From: Podospora pseudocomata
Lineage: Eukaryota > Ascomycota > Sordariomycetes > Sordariales > Podosporaceae
Direction of reading: 5' to 3'
NCBI RefSeq assembly: GCF_035222375.1
Contig: NC_085887.1
Coordinates: 3,323,501-3,387,500 of the forward strand
DNA length: 64,000 nucleotides
The notes under the pieces were generated by a model, which worked only from the letters and a program-made list of their open reading frames with translations, ran no database searches and had not been told where the DNA came from. Positions 35,732-45,516 of this stretch are shown one piece after another (positions within the stretch are counted from its first letter, which is position 1; each line of letters opens with the position of its first letter). A program made the translations under genes and the position numbers.

Positions 35732-36926
35732 ATGAGCGGGCAATCCTCCACCGGGCGCGAGACCTTCTCGCTGCTCCCAGCGGCCGCGGGCTCCCCCTCC
35801 CGCAGCGAGTCGACTCCCTCTCTCTCCGGGGAGGAGGCTCAGGTGCTCGAGGCCGTGGCCGTTTTTGTTTCTCGGCCTCCTGCTGCTGTTGTTGTGACTG
35901 TTGGGATTGCAACAGGGGCGGTGGAGGCTGGGGAGCAGACTGGTCCGTCGGCCGCCGAGGCGGATTCTGACTCTGAGACGCTCATGGGCGAGGAGGAAGA
36001 GGAGGAGGAGGAAGCTGAGGCGGACGGCTCCGGGTCGTCTTCGTCGGGGGGCGCTGCTAATCGCAGTAGCTTTCTGACTCCGGGGTGTGACCAGGGGATT
36101 GGGAAGGTGCTCGAGGATTTGAGGAAGGCGGAGGAGGCGAACAGGCGGGAGTGGGAGGAGAGGGAGAGGGCGAGGGTGGAGAGGGAGGAGGAGGTGAGGA
36201 GTTTGACGGGTAGGTTTCTTCCTTTTTCTCTTCTTGTTTGATTTCATCGTGGCTTTCTGGATTTGGAACGAGTCAGTTTTGACTTGGGCTTTTGTTGCTT
36301 TGGACTCGGCAAAGTTGCCTTGGGGTGGACGAGCACACTCACCTTGCCTTTTGCTTTTTGTTCCATCTTCGAGTCTGGTCTCAATCCCGGCAAGTAGCCT
36401 TGAGATGGAAGAACACACACACCTTTCCTCATCCTCGAGTCTTTGGCATCGGCCTCGTGCTCAGATGGTTTGGGGCAATAGCTGGACTTGGACTTGGTCC
36501 AAGCATGGTTGATTGCTCGGGTTGCTCTAGCATCATTGCTCTTCGACAGCATGGCCGTTTGATGCTTGACCCTTTGGCTTTCCTGTTCCTTTCTTTTCAT
36601 GTTTCTTCCAATTGTAGCCGCCGACTTGACTTTGATTTCAAGTTTGGTTGCTTGCTCGGACGGTGTTGTTGATTGTTGACTGGGCGATCTCACCATGATC
36701 AACTTGTTTCCCTTGCCTTTCGTTCCATCCTTCTCTCCCGAGTGGGTGGATAGCTGGTTGGATTTCGGTTACAGCTGTGTTCCTCTTTTAGTTAGGATAT
36801 AGAAAGAGGATCGAAGTCAGGATGAATGCTAACGTCACTTGCACAGAAGAGAGAACTGCGGCGGTGGTTGGGTGGCGTGCTGGTGTGGAAGTTGAGACGG
36901 GTGAGCTGGTACGTGAACAACGATAA
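35732..36926 (+). CDS. Hypothetical protein with C-terminal coiled coil
   Basis: Function not recognised. Predicted exons 35732-36209 and 36847-36926 give 185 residues. The intron is 637 nt (donor GTAGGT; branch TGCTAAC followed 15 nt later by CACAG), unusually long for this window. The protein has a Ser/Pro-rich N-terminus, an acidic stretch with eight consecutive Glu (about 88-95), a Ser/Gly patch, and a charged helix DLRKAEEANRREWEERER followed by EREEEVRSLTEERTAA that should form a coiled coil across the splice junction. The exon join keeps the heptad pattern, which supports the splice. The start is the first ATG after an A-rich leader. The antisense open frame (35261-36418) is of low complexity and was not preferred. 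Confidence 0.5.
36210..36846 (+). other. Long intron with internal imperfect repeats
   Basis: Within the predicted intron, a segment at about 36310-36380 (GCCTTG, GGTGGA, GCACACTCACCTT, CATCTTCGAGTCT) recurs about 82 bp on (36392-36455) and more weakly near 36705-36770. The order of blocks is conserved although the bases have diverged. Confidence 0.45.
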
Positions 36927-37160
36927 CAATGCCTGCAGTAATTACAGTGCAGGCCTAGGGAGCAGTCACTGATGGGACAATAGGTGGTGGCAGGGAGCGC
37001 TGGGGTGGTGGGATTGCAAGGGTCTGCCTTGAAAGGCGACCTCGACGCTCCTCGGCAAACACTCTCCTCTTCACAACCCAGCGAAGACGAAGCGTGAGTG
37101 TCCCGACCTACCTCCCACCCTTTCGACCCGATCTTTTTGCTAATATCACCAAGTAGCAAC

Positions 37161-39266
37161 ATGGATCCAAGAGAGACCCGTCGCCAACTTGTTGGCAACC
37201 TCAAGGAGGCCACGGCCAGGCGTGGTAAGTTCAGTTTGCATGCTCTTCACTCTGACACCCATCCCCAGCCCTCGACTACGGCGGGACATTCCTCTGTGTG
37301 GTCGCCCTCTGAACCCCCCTCAGCCTACTGCCTTGTGGAGCTTGGACCACCCGAGAGCTCAAGTGAGTTTGAGAGTATTCTAGCTGTTTTTCTCGCGGGG
37401 CTTTGGAGAGTTTCCTTTTCTCTCTTCATCACCAATAGCCCAAAAAATGGACGGCCGCTTCGAACAGAACGTCACCAGCGGCATCCTTTCCCTTGCCGCT
37501 GGTGACGATGACTTCACTCGTCACCGTCCCGACCCCATCAATGTCCAAGCCGCCCAGGCCCACGCTTCTCGTTCGGGTTCTCAACGCCCAGTCGCGGTTC
37601 ACAACCCGCCTGAGGCTGTGGAGAGAGCTGATAGAGGTCACTTACCCCCTCCCCAATCTGTTGTCTTTCACACCTTTGCTGCGACCTTTTCACCCACTGT
37701 TTGCTCGCTCACCTCCCCTCTTCCTTTTTTCTCTTCTTCCCTTCTTCACTCAACAACAACACAACGACTTGGTCAGCCTGCTAACATGAAGCTGACAGGC
37801 AACAATAACGAGATGTCCCAGACATCCGCAGCAGAGGGCTTTGGCCGAGTCGGTGGCCCTGGGGAGCGCCCGGGCAGCATAGCTGCCTCGTCTGTTTACT
37901 CAGACGACCTCGCTCGCGAGGAGGGTCAACCTTGGGGACCCACTGGTGATGACGCAGATCCCTTCACTGCGTCATACACCAACGAGGAGGGGGAGCGATT
38001 CCCCTCCGAAATTCAACCGCTCCGGGTTGGTCTCGCTGGCCAACCCACTTCCGGCTTGAAGCGCTTTTCAGCGCTTCAAAACTACTCGTACCCGGCGACG
38101 TCCGCTCGCCATCAGAGCATCCTTCGGGATTACTCCGCCTGGGCGGCCGAGCGCGGCCCTGGGCATGATGACGGTATGAATCTTCCATCTCATTTCATGT
38201 TCTTTTCACTTTTCATCCCGATCGCTTCTCCGAATTTCATTTTTGCCAACAGTCACTAACAAGCTTTTGGGCAGAAGGGTGGTCCAACTGGGACTACGAG
38301 GAGGCGAGAGCCAATGATCTTCGGATCTATGGCGAGGAAGACTCTAGCGAGGGTCCTTCCGGCGAGCAGTCAGACTCTTATGAGTCTATTTACGCTTGCT
38401 CCTCGCCCGACCCCGGGGAAGTCTCTCCCTCGGGAGAACCCCAAGCTCTCCCCCAGCCGACGAGAGCTCACCAGCACCACCAAGAGTCAGCCGACTCTTC
38501 TCGTCTTCTTCCTCCCCGCGCCGACCTCCAAGGCCGGGACGACTCACCGCTCGACCAATACATGCCGGTCGAGGCCCAAGCCGGCCCCTCTGCGCCTCGG
38601 CGCACGGGCACCAAGAACCTCTTCGGAGATGGCGGTTGGCTCGCTGATACCAGCTCCTCCGCGCAGCAGACCCCAGCTCAAAAGAAGTTGGAGAAGATCA
38701 CCGGTCCCAGGAGGAGCCCGACCAAGCCCAAGTCCCGCTTCCTTGGCGGCTTCATGAAGAAAGCTCGCGGGATCGTCGAATCACCCTCTCGCACCTTCGG
38801 CCCCCCGCTTCGCCGCTCGCCAGCTTCGATGCCACAGCCGCCTCGCAGTGGTGAAGAACCTCCCACCCCGCCACCCCACATCCCTCGCCCATCTCAGCTC
38901 GTCATCTCCCTCAACCCTCGCGAGCAATCCCTTATTTACTGTGAGCTCGACTTCGCCATCGCCGACGCTCTCAACGACTACATCATGTCGCAGTTCAACC
39001 TCGGCCGAGTTGATCATGCCACTATCAAGAAGACCGCCGACGAGTGGGCCAAGAAGGGTTTACCCAAAGTCAAGGGCTTCCGCTACGACGTCGACACCCA
39101 GTTGTCCATCCTCCGCGCCCATATCGAGCAGTTCAAGTTCTACGGTCAGGCCGCCACGACCGTCCCGTCCATGCTCGGCATTATCGACACCATGAGGACC
39201 ACGGCCCGCGAGATGCGTCTCCGCACTTACTGCGTTCCTGATGTGGTGATTAGCAAGTGGCTCTAG
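37161..39266 (+). CDS. Conserved-looking fungal protein of unknown function, frame open past its stop
   Basis: Function not recognised. Best exon model: 37161-37224, 37324-37362, 37439-38173 and 38275-39266 (609 residues). Donors are GTAAGT, GTGAGT and GTATGA, and all acceptors are AG. The first two exons are short; their phases join correctly to the long third exon, but translation could instead start at 37447 (MDGRFEQNV). A pyrimidine-rich stretch (37637-37798) may be another intron of 162 nt; it keeps the frame either way. The N-terminal half is polar and disordered. The C-terminal 130 residues (from about SLNPREQSLIYCELDFAI) are helical, with alternating hydrophobics through ADALNDYIMSQFNLGRVDH, KGLPKVKGFRYDVDTQLSIL and VPSMLGIIDTMR, and look like the folded domain. 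The stop is a TAG at 39264, after which the same frame continues; see findings. Confidence 0.6.
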
Positions 39267-39410
39267 GACATCACTTCCTTCTTCGCCTTCATCTCAGTCG
39301 AGCGCCATAGAATCGACCTCCTCCAAACGGCCAAAGCCTTCTTTGAATCCTGCCGCGCGCGTGAAATCGCCCCCAGCCAGGACCAGCTGACACGCATCGA
39401 CGAGTGATTC

Positions 39411-39705
39411 CGATGCCTATTTCGACTGGTTCCAGGCCTCTCTGCATTATCTGCACGCCTATCCAAGTCTTTTCAACACTTCTCTGCATCACAAGAAGGC
39501 CTATTCGATGATCTTTCGAACGCCTATCAGTTGCGATTTGAGGCATATTTACATCAGTTTGAGGCCTATTCGATTTTTTTCGACGCCGATTTTGTTTATT
39601 TTGAGGCCTGTTCGATGTTTTTCGACGCCTACCGGGTTTAGTTTGATGCCTTTTCAGTTCAGTTTGACACCTGGTTGATTTCTTTTCAAGGGCATATTTG
39701 CATCA
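39411..39705. repeat. Degenerate minisatellite, about 14 units of 21 bp
   Basis: Units are spaced 20-23 bp and share the form gAgGCCtattcgatttttttt, for example the steps beginning at GAGGCCTATTCGAT, GAGGCCTGTTCGAT and GACGCCTACC. Because 21 is a multiple of three, the array reads as seven-residue repeats: FEAYxxx on the plus strand and ASKxIEx on the minus strand. Confidence 0.75.
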
Positions 39706-40008
39706 GACGAAGGGAGGAGGAGTGGAATGGAAGGGAGGAGGGGTTGCATGGAAGGGGAGAGGAATTGCATGGAAAGAATGGAGTCTGGAGGACATGGAAA
39801 GTATGGAGGGCATGGAAATTTGATTTTGAAAACTTATTTGGGATCGGGCATTGCAAGGTGTTGGGGATAAGCGTATACACATCATTTGAGATGGAAGATT
39901 GCGTTTGAGACTTTGGATGATCAGTGTGATGTGTAATTGTGTCTTGTGTGAATGTGATGTGTGATCAATGTCTATTGCGCTGTGTGCTAGGTGTGCAATG
40001 TGCTTTTC

Positions 40009-40072
40009 AATGCCTCCATTAATTTGTTCAAGGCCTCGATTGATCTCTTGAAAGGCCTCAGCCTCATCTGTC
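40009..40072. repeat. Three 21-bp units of the same type
   Basis: Units begin AATGCCTCCATTAATT, AAGGCCTCGATTGATC and AAAGGCCTCAGCCTCA, 21-22 bp apart. On the minus strand they encode EAFQEIN-RGLEQIN-GGIEKHI, a clean heptad pattern. They resemble the array about 300 bp upstream. Confidence 0.6.
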
Positions 40073-40597
40073 GCTCTGAAAGTCACTGCTATTGTCCCGA
40101 ATGACTCCTTCAACCTGTGAATAGCTTCATCGCTTGAATACCCCAACATCTAGACACACCACCATCTGGACCCCAGCCCTGCGATAACTCCCCTGCCCTC
40201 TTATAGTCATCTCTTGATGGTGTGTTACACCTCACGTGACGAACGAAAATAAAATTTGATAATGGTGTTGGTGATCGCCCCATTTTGAAGCAGGTTTCGC
40301 TTGACGCCTTCGGTGTGACATCATAGGCCAGACCCCCATCACCAACGACCTCATCAGCCAAGAACGAAATTCCATTTTCATAACCACAACGTCAGCACCT
40401 TTCAGCCGCCTTCCTTTTCGCACAAATCAAGAATTCTGACCTTCATACACTAGGCACAGACGAACCCTTATTTCAGTCGGTCGCTCCCTAGTCCCTGCAC
40501 CAGCAGCCGTTCAAGCTCTGATCATCCATCCCCTAGCTCACATTCTCCATCTCATCACCCACATTCAAAACACACACCACAGAGAGAGGGAAAAAAA

Positions 40598-41440
40598 ATG
40601 CCACGATCTTACCGCTCCGACAGCTCCCCCGAGCGAGAAAGAGAAGACTACTACCGCCCTTCCCGTCACCGCTCCGTCACCCCCGGCCCCAACACCCGCG
40701 GTCCTTCCCGTCCAAGAGATTACTCCCCCTCTTCCCGCGGAGGGGGCCACGCAGACGAGTACTACGCCTCGGGCGCTTTGCAGGAGCGACACCCCCACTT
40801 TGAATACGAAGACCACACCCCCTTTTACCGCCCCGACCCACGCGATCGTGATACGTTGCAGATCCCACGTGACGGCTATCGCCGGTCTTCTAGGCCGAGA
40901 ACAACCCGCACCAGTACCGATGATAGTTTGACAACGGGAACGACGTATACAGGTGACACAACCACCATCATCCCTCGCTCCAGCCGTGGCCGTTCCAGAT
41001 CGTCTAGCAGTTCCTCTTCGCGATCTTCATCACCAGACATCCACCACCGCAAACGGGGTCCGATTCGGAAGGCGAAGAAATCGCTTCAGGAAACTTTTAC
41101 TCCGTCTACTTCTGGCTTGGGGGTGGGGGTTCTAGGTGCTATTGTTGGTGGTCTGGCGGCACGAGAGGCGGTGGAGCACTTACCTCCGAAGTCGAGATCA
41201 AAGAGTAGATCGGGGAGTCACAGTAAGAGTAAGCATGACAAGGTTGCGGTTCTGGGCACGGTGCTAGGGGCGGCGATTGGGGGGTTGGGGGCGAATGCGA
41301 TTGAGAGGCATATTGAGAGGAAAAAGGGGATTGAGGAGAGTTGGGGACGGAGGGAGGGGGAGTTGGCTAGGTTGGAGGAACGGGTGAAGGAGGCGGAGGG
41401 GGGGAGGGATAGGGAGTATGAGAGGGGGAGGGGGTACTGA
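40598..41440 (+). CDS. Ser/Arg-rich protein with two glycine-zipper segments
   Basis: 280-residue hypothetical protein, one exon, ATG at 40598 after an A-rich leader. Residues 1-165 are rich in Arg, Ser, Pro and Tyr (SDSSPERERED, RGRSRSSSSSSSRSSS), disordered and RS-like. Two small-residue hydrophobic segments follow: GLGVGVLGAIVGGLAAREA (about 173-191) and VAVLGTVLGAAIGGLGANAIE (about 218-238), separated by a basic Ser/Lys spacer. Both have GxxxG spacing as in glycine-zipper membrane or oligomerisation segments. A charged C-terminal helix (RREGELARLEERVKEAE) ends the protein. Similar low-complexity proteins with glycine-rich hydrophobic repeats are common in filamentous fungi; function unknown. 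Confidence 0.7.
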   Translation: MPRSYRSDSSPEREREDYYRPSRHRSVTPGPNTRGPSRPRDYSPSSRGGGHADEYYASGALQERHPHFEYEDHTPFYRPDPRDRDTLQIPRDGYRRSSRPRTTRTSTDDSLTTGTTYTGDTTTIIPRSSRGRSRSSSSSSSRSSSPDIHHRKRGPIRKAKKSLQETFTPSTSGLGVGVLGAIVGGLAAREAVEHLPPKSRSKSRSGSHSKSKHDKVAVLGTVLGAAIGGLGANAIERHIERKKGIEESWGRREGELARLEERVKEAEGGRDREYERGRGY

Positions 41441-41655
41441 TGGGGGTTTGTTGAGGAGTGGTTATGAGGTTATGATTTGATGATAGGGGTGGCTTTTGGT
41501 TTGTTTGGCGTTGGTATGAGTCAGGGATGGCAAATCTATTGGAATTTCTGTTGCCAATGCTGTATGCTGGAATGACAGTTTTCTGACTCATCCCCCAGTG
41601 TTCTCTTCTACCAAATGACCCCATCCTCCTCCATCCAGTGATTAGTGATTAGACG
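41441..41655. other. 3' flank of the Ser/Arg-rich gene
   Basis: Short spacer between the Ser/Arg-rich gene and the HET-tail fragment on the other strand. No feature seen. Confidence 0.5.
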
Positions 41656-42040
41656 TCAGTGCAAGACAATGTCTTGATATTGGTCGTCTGCCAAGCCCTT
41701 GTCATAACCACCGCCCGTAAAACCATGGAGAAAGCCGTTACCGATGACCATGTACTGCGAATAGTCATCGGTGTCTCAGTCCCCGATCTTGACATAAGAG
41801 TTGTCAGGGTCAGGTTCACGGAGAGGACGGAGGATAAAGGGAGCCGGGCACCCTGGGATGACGTGGATCTCGTCGTTCTTCTCTGCATCCCTTGGGCACA
41901 GGCCGAAAGGAGCGGTTGCGTCATTTGTGAGGAGAAGCTTGCGCTCCCAGAGACGGGCCAGAAGGTGGTAGACAAGCTTTGCTTGCTTGGAGACGACCGA
42001 GTCATGTAGGCCAGAAGCGCTGGGAAACTCTCCAGAAGAC
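41656..42040 (-). pseudogene. Duplicated 3' fragment of the adjacent HET-domain gene
   Basis: The minus strand encodes a near-complete copy of the last ~130 residues of the neighbouring HET protein. Shared blocks in order: HDSVVS (HDLVVS in the gene), YHLLARLWERKLL (YHLLACLWERRLF), PRDAEKNDEIHVIPGCPAPFILR (PRDAQKGDEVHVIPGCPAPFILR), then QYMVIGNGF (QYMVVGNGF) and a final LH. The reading frame has about one break, and no HET domain or start region precedes it. The divergence suggests an old tandem duplication followed by loss of the 5' part. Confidence 0.85.
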
Positions 42041-42227
42041 ACCCTCGACTGAAGCGTCTTCCAAAGCTCCAGTACCTATGGAGAAACTTGGCAGTAGAAC
42101 CCGATGGATTAGCAAGAGGGAACCTTTATGGGGCTCTCTATTTGTCTTACCAGCGTCCCCCTCCATACCTACCTAGGTACCACAGCGGGGCAATATGGTG
42201 CCAGAGCACGAGGTCCAGGCCAAACAT

Positions 42228-42570
42228 TCTATCTTTAAAGGTCTTTTAGCTATCTTTTAAGGCCTTTTAACTATCTTTTAAAGCCTTTAGATTTTTTTAA
42301 AGACCTCTAAACTATCTTCTACGACCTGTAAACTATCTTAAAGGACCTTTAACTATCCTTTAAAGCTCTTTAACTATCTTGAAGGGCCTTTCGCTACTTT
42401 TTAAGGTTTTTTTTTAACTATCTTTAAATGCCTTTAAATTATCTTTTGAGGCTTTTAAATTATCTTTTAACGCTTTTTGATTATCCTTTATGGCCTTTAA
42501 ATTAAGCTTAAAGCCTTTAAACTATCTTTTAAGGCCTTCAAACTATATCTAAAGGCCTTTAAACTATCTG
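42228..42570. repeat. AT-rich minisatellite, about 16 units of 21-22 bp
   Basis: Tandem units of the form AAGGCCTTTAAACTATCTTTT, with ACTATCTTT recurring every 20-23 bp and AAGGCCTTT between. Individual copies vary mostly by C-to-T or G-to-A type differences. The array lies exactly between the HET-tail fragment and the 3' end of the intact HET gene. Confidence 0.85.
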
Positions 42571-42606
42571 GTGTGCTTACAAAGATCAAAACGCGCCCTT
42601 ATCTCC

Positions 42607-44836
42607 CTAGTGCAGAGCAATCTTCTCCTCCGCCGCCCCCTTTCCGAGTCCACCATCACCACCCATAAACCCATGGTAGAACCCATTCCCAACCACCATG
42701 TATTGCGGCAGCGTATCGCTCTCCCAATCGCCCAACTGCCAGTTCGTATTCACATTGGGGCCATCCAGTCTCCGAAGAATGAACGGCGCCGGGCACCCTG
42801 GAATAACATGCACCTCGTCGCCTTTCTGCGCATCTCTCGGCGCCAGACCAATCTTGTCATCATTTCCCGTGACGAACAACCTTCGCTCCCAGAGGCAAGC
42901 AAGAAGGTGGTAGATCATCTTCGAGTCGTGGGAGACAACCAAATCATGGACTGCATCTTGGTTGCTGGCCAGGGCCATGGCGCGAATAAAGTCAGAGGCA
43001 AAGTCGGAGATCCATCCAGGAACCCAGGTGGGAACCCATTCGTCAATGATCGGTTGGATGTTGAAGGGATCGACGCCAACTTCTGTCTGAGTCTGCGGGG
43101 TGGTGCCCTCCGTGGCAGGAGCAGGACTCTTGGGACCAGGACTCTTAGGAGCAGGATTAACCAGATCCCAAAGCGACCTCAACCTCGAATAATCCGATTG
43201 CTCCCCCCCCTCCGAAGCCGTCGTCGGACGCCCATACGATAGACGATCCCCATCAATCTCGGTCGAGTCGTTAATCATCGTCCTCCAAAACGCATCCGTC
43301 CTTTCATCATTAGTCCCGGGATCCTCCCCCCACCCCTCCCTCTTCACCCCCGCCAACTCCATCCACGAGCTCAACACCCTCGGCACGTCCAACCACCGCC
43401 CCCGATCAACCAGCGCCTCCCCGACCCTCCCAATAACCCCCACCCTCCTCGACTTCGTAAGCAGTATCCCATTCTTCGTCATCTTCAAATACTTGACAAA
43501 AACCTTCCTCGCCCTCTCCTCCCCCCCCTCATCAACAAAACTCGAATAAACCGCCAACCTCCTCCTCTCCATCAACGCCCACTTGGGCGGGAACGTACAA
43601 AAGCTCGCATCCGCCACCCAGCTCGGGACATGCAGCCTTCTGTAACCATCCTGCGGCCTGAACAACCTCTCCCCCATGAGCAACTCCACCCCGTCACTCT
43701 CCCCCTTCACACACGCAAACACCGCCTCCGTCAGCGCCTGCCTCAACGACAAGGTGTAATCCGGCCTGAGAAAATTCTTATTCGTAACGATGCCCAAAAA
43801 CCCGTAAAACGAATCCCTCTTCCAGCTCACCTGCGAGCCGCAGAACTTGCGTCGGAGCTGTGTGAATGTAATAGGGGTTTTGGCTTCCAACTTTTGCTGG
43901 CGGGTGGTGACCATTGATGAGATACGTTCTTCGATCGTGACGATGGTGTCGAACCCCAAACCTCGCAGGGCTAAACGGTGGGTTTTGCAGCATTTGGCCG
44001 TCGAGTGACGGGTTAGACCGTCGACTGCGTTTTGGAGGGTGAGGTAAGGGAGTTCTTGGTCCGCGAATAGGAGGGTGATGTCGGAGGGGAGGGCGAGCTC
44101 CTGGATCGTCCAGGTGCGTTTCCACCATTCCAGGTCGAGGAGGGCGGCGAAGGATTCGAAGTGGGGTTTGTAGGAGTCTTTGATGTCGGCGCGCTTGCCT
44201 TTGGTGAGGGGGGTGAAGCAGGGGAGGTCGGAGAGGTGGGTGGTGGGTTGGGAGAGGGCGGCGAAGAGGTTGAGGAGCTCGAGGGCGGAGGCGGGGGATG
44301 GAGGGGTGGTGGCGGTCACGTCGGCTGGTTTGGGGAAGTCGCCTAGCCTGGGGGATGGTCAGTACGGATTACGTCAGGGCGAGGAAAGGAGGGTCGTACC
44401 AGATGAAACACCTCCCGCAGTACTTGTAAATATCCCCTATCTTGCCCACCTGCTCACTCTTCTCCACTGGGTTCCCCTGGTCGATGCATATGGCGTCAAT
44501 CCAGAACTTCTTCGGCTCGGTCTTGTGACGGATCCGACGCAGGGCAAGCCAGAGGTTCTTCCGGATCTTGAACTGGGTGTTTTCGTTCACGGTGATGAAC
44601 TGCTCGTCGTCTTTGGTGCCCCAGGCATACGACAGAGCGTCAAAGTGGCCGTATAGATCAGGGTCAAACTCGAAGATGTCGACCCTGCAGACGATGGGAG
44701 CGGTGTCGTCCTCGCTTGGCTCTAGGGTGAGGAGACGGACTTCGGCTGGGTCGAGGCCGAGGGGGGTGTAGGCGAAGCCGGATTTCATGTAGCCGGCCCG
44801 CTGGGGTTGGGGGGATGGGCCGAGGGGGGTGGGCAT
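42607..44836 (-). CDS. HET-domain (heterokaryon incompatibility) protein
   Basis: Protein with the fungal HET domain, which in known members triggers cell death or growth arrest when non-self partners fuse. Exons 44400-44836 and 42607-44347, joined across a 52-nt intron (donor GTACGA, acceptor CCCAG), give 725 residues. The join restores CFIWLGDFPKP, matching the usual HET block. Three hallmark motifs are present: FDALSYAWG (65-73), FWIDAICIDQGNPVEKSEQV (111-130) with CFIWLGD after it, and WWKRTWTIQEL after the intron. The C-terminal half has no recognised domain (no NACHT or WD repeats), so this is a stand-alone HET protein; it ends with a segment rich in IPGCPAPFILRRL. Many such genes have other or unknown roles, so incompatibility is inference. 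A decayed copy of its 3' end lies beside it. Confidence 0.9.
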
Positions 44837-45516
44837 GGTGATTCAGAGTGGTATGAAATTCTCAAGTTTGAAGTGATCAGGAAAGATGAAGATGAAGGTC
44901 CCTGTGAAAGACATGTTGCGTTTTTAAACCCCATACTTCAACTCAACGACGCTGCCGCCCAACATTTCTTCAACCTCTCTCGATATGTGATGGACATTAG
45001 ACCCGGCCAGACCACTCCGACAGTCCAGGTCTAGACCTGAAGCGCGCATTCAGCCAGCCTCCAGCTCCCAGGTTATCAATAGTTGATGCATGGAGGTGGA
45101 GTCGAGCAGGCAAATGGTAGGCCATGATGGTCAAAGACTTGAGGAATCAGAAAAGGAGTGGGATATCGACTCAATAATGATACGAAGGTATGTAACCAAC
45201 CCTTCTACCGTAGTGATTGGATAGACAAGCTTAATATAGAAATAGCTATCACATCGATAGACATGGTAATTTCGATCGAAATGTTGCAAAGCGTTACACA
45301 CCCCACCTCATGTCTTGGCCGTAGACGGTTTGCGGGGAGGTCACGTGGCGGTTACACCCCAACAGCAGGGGTACACCGCATGGGCCGACGCTATGCGACG
45401 TCACTTGCAACGGCCGGTGGGCTGAGCTCCAGCTGTTGCTCTTCTCTCGATGCATTCACAGCTTCGAGTTTGATGGATTGAACCCTTTTTGCTTTTCCAA
45501 CTCAAAATATCCAAAA
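44837..45516. promoter_or_regulatory. Divergent promoter region, HET gene and HMG-CoA lyase
   Basis: 680 bp between two divergent start codons, so both promoters must share it. An AT-rich part (45160-45300) with several ATCGAT/TCGATA motifs lies in the middle. No specific factor site is recognised. Confidence 0.5.

Larger units (their letters stand above)
39267..40597. other. Repeat-bearing intergenic stretch
   Basis: The region contains the same-frame extension of the preceding gene, a degenerate 21-bp array (39411-39705), three more units (40009-40072), a GGAATGG/GGGAGGAG-rich block (39710-39800), and finally the AC-rich leader of the next gene. A 148-codon minus-strand frame (39703-40149) has a heptad-like N-terminal part and a poor C-terminal part; it may be a gene remnant. 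Confidence 0.55.

Noticed and set aside
35261-36418. 385-codon minus-strand open frame
   Set aside because: Low-complexity shadow (Leu/Pro/Arg-rich) opposite the Ser/Glu-rich exon and its leader; no motif and no plausible start.
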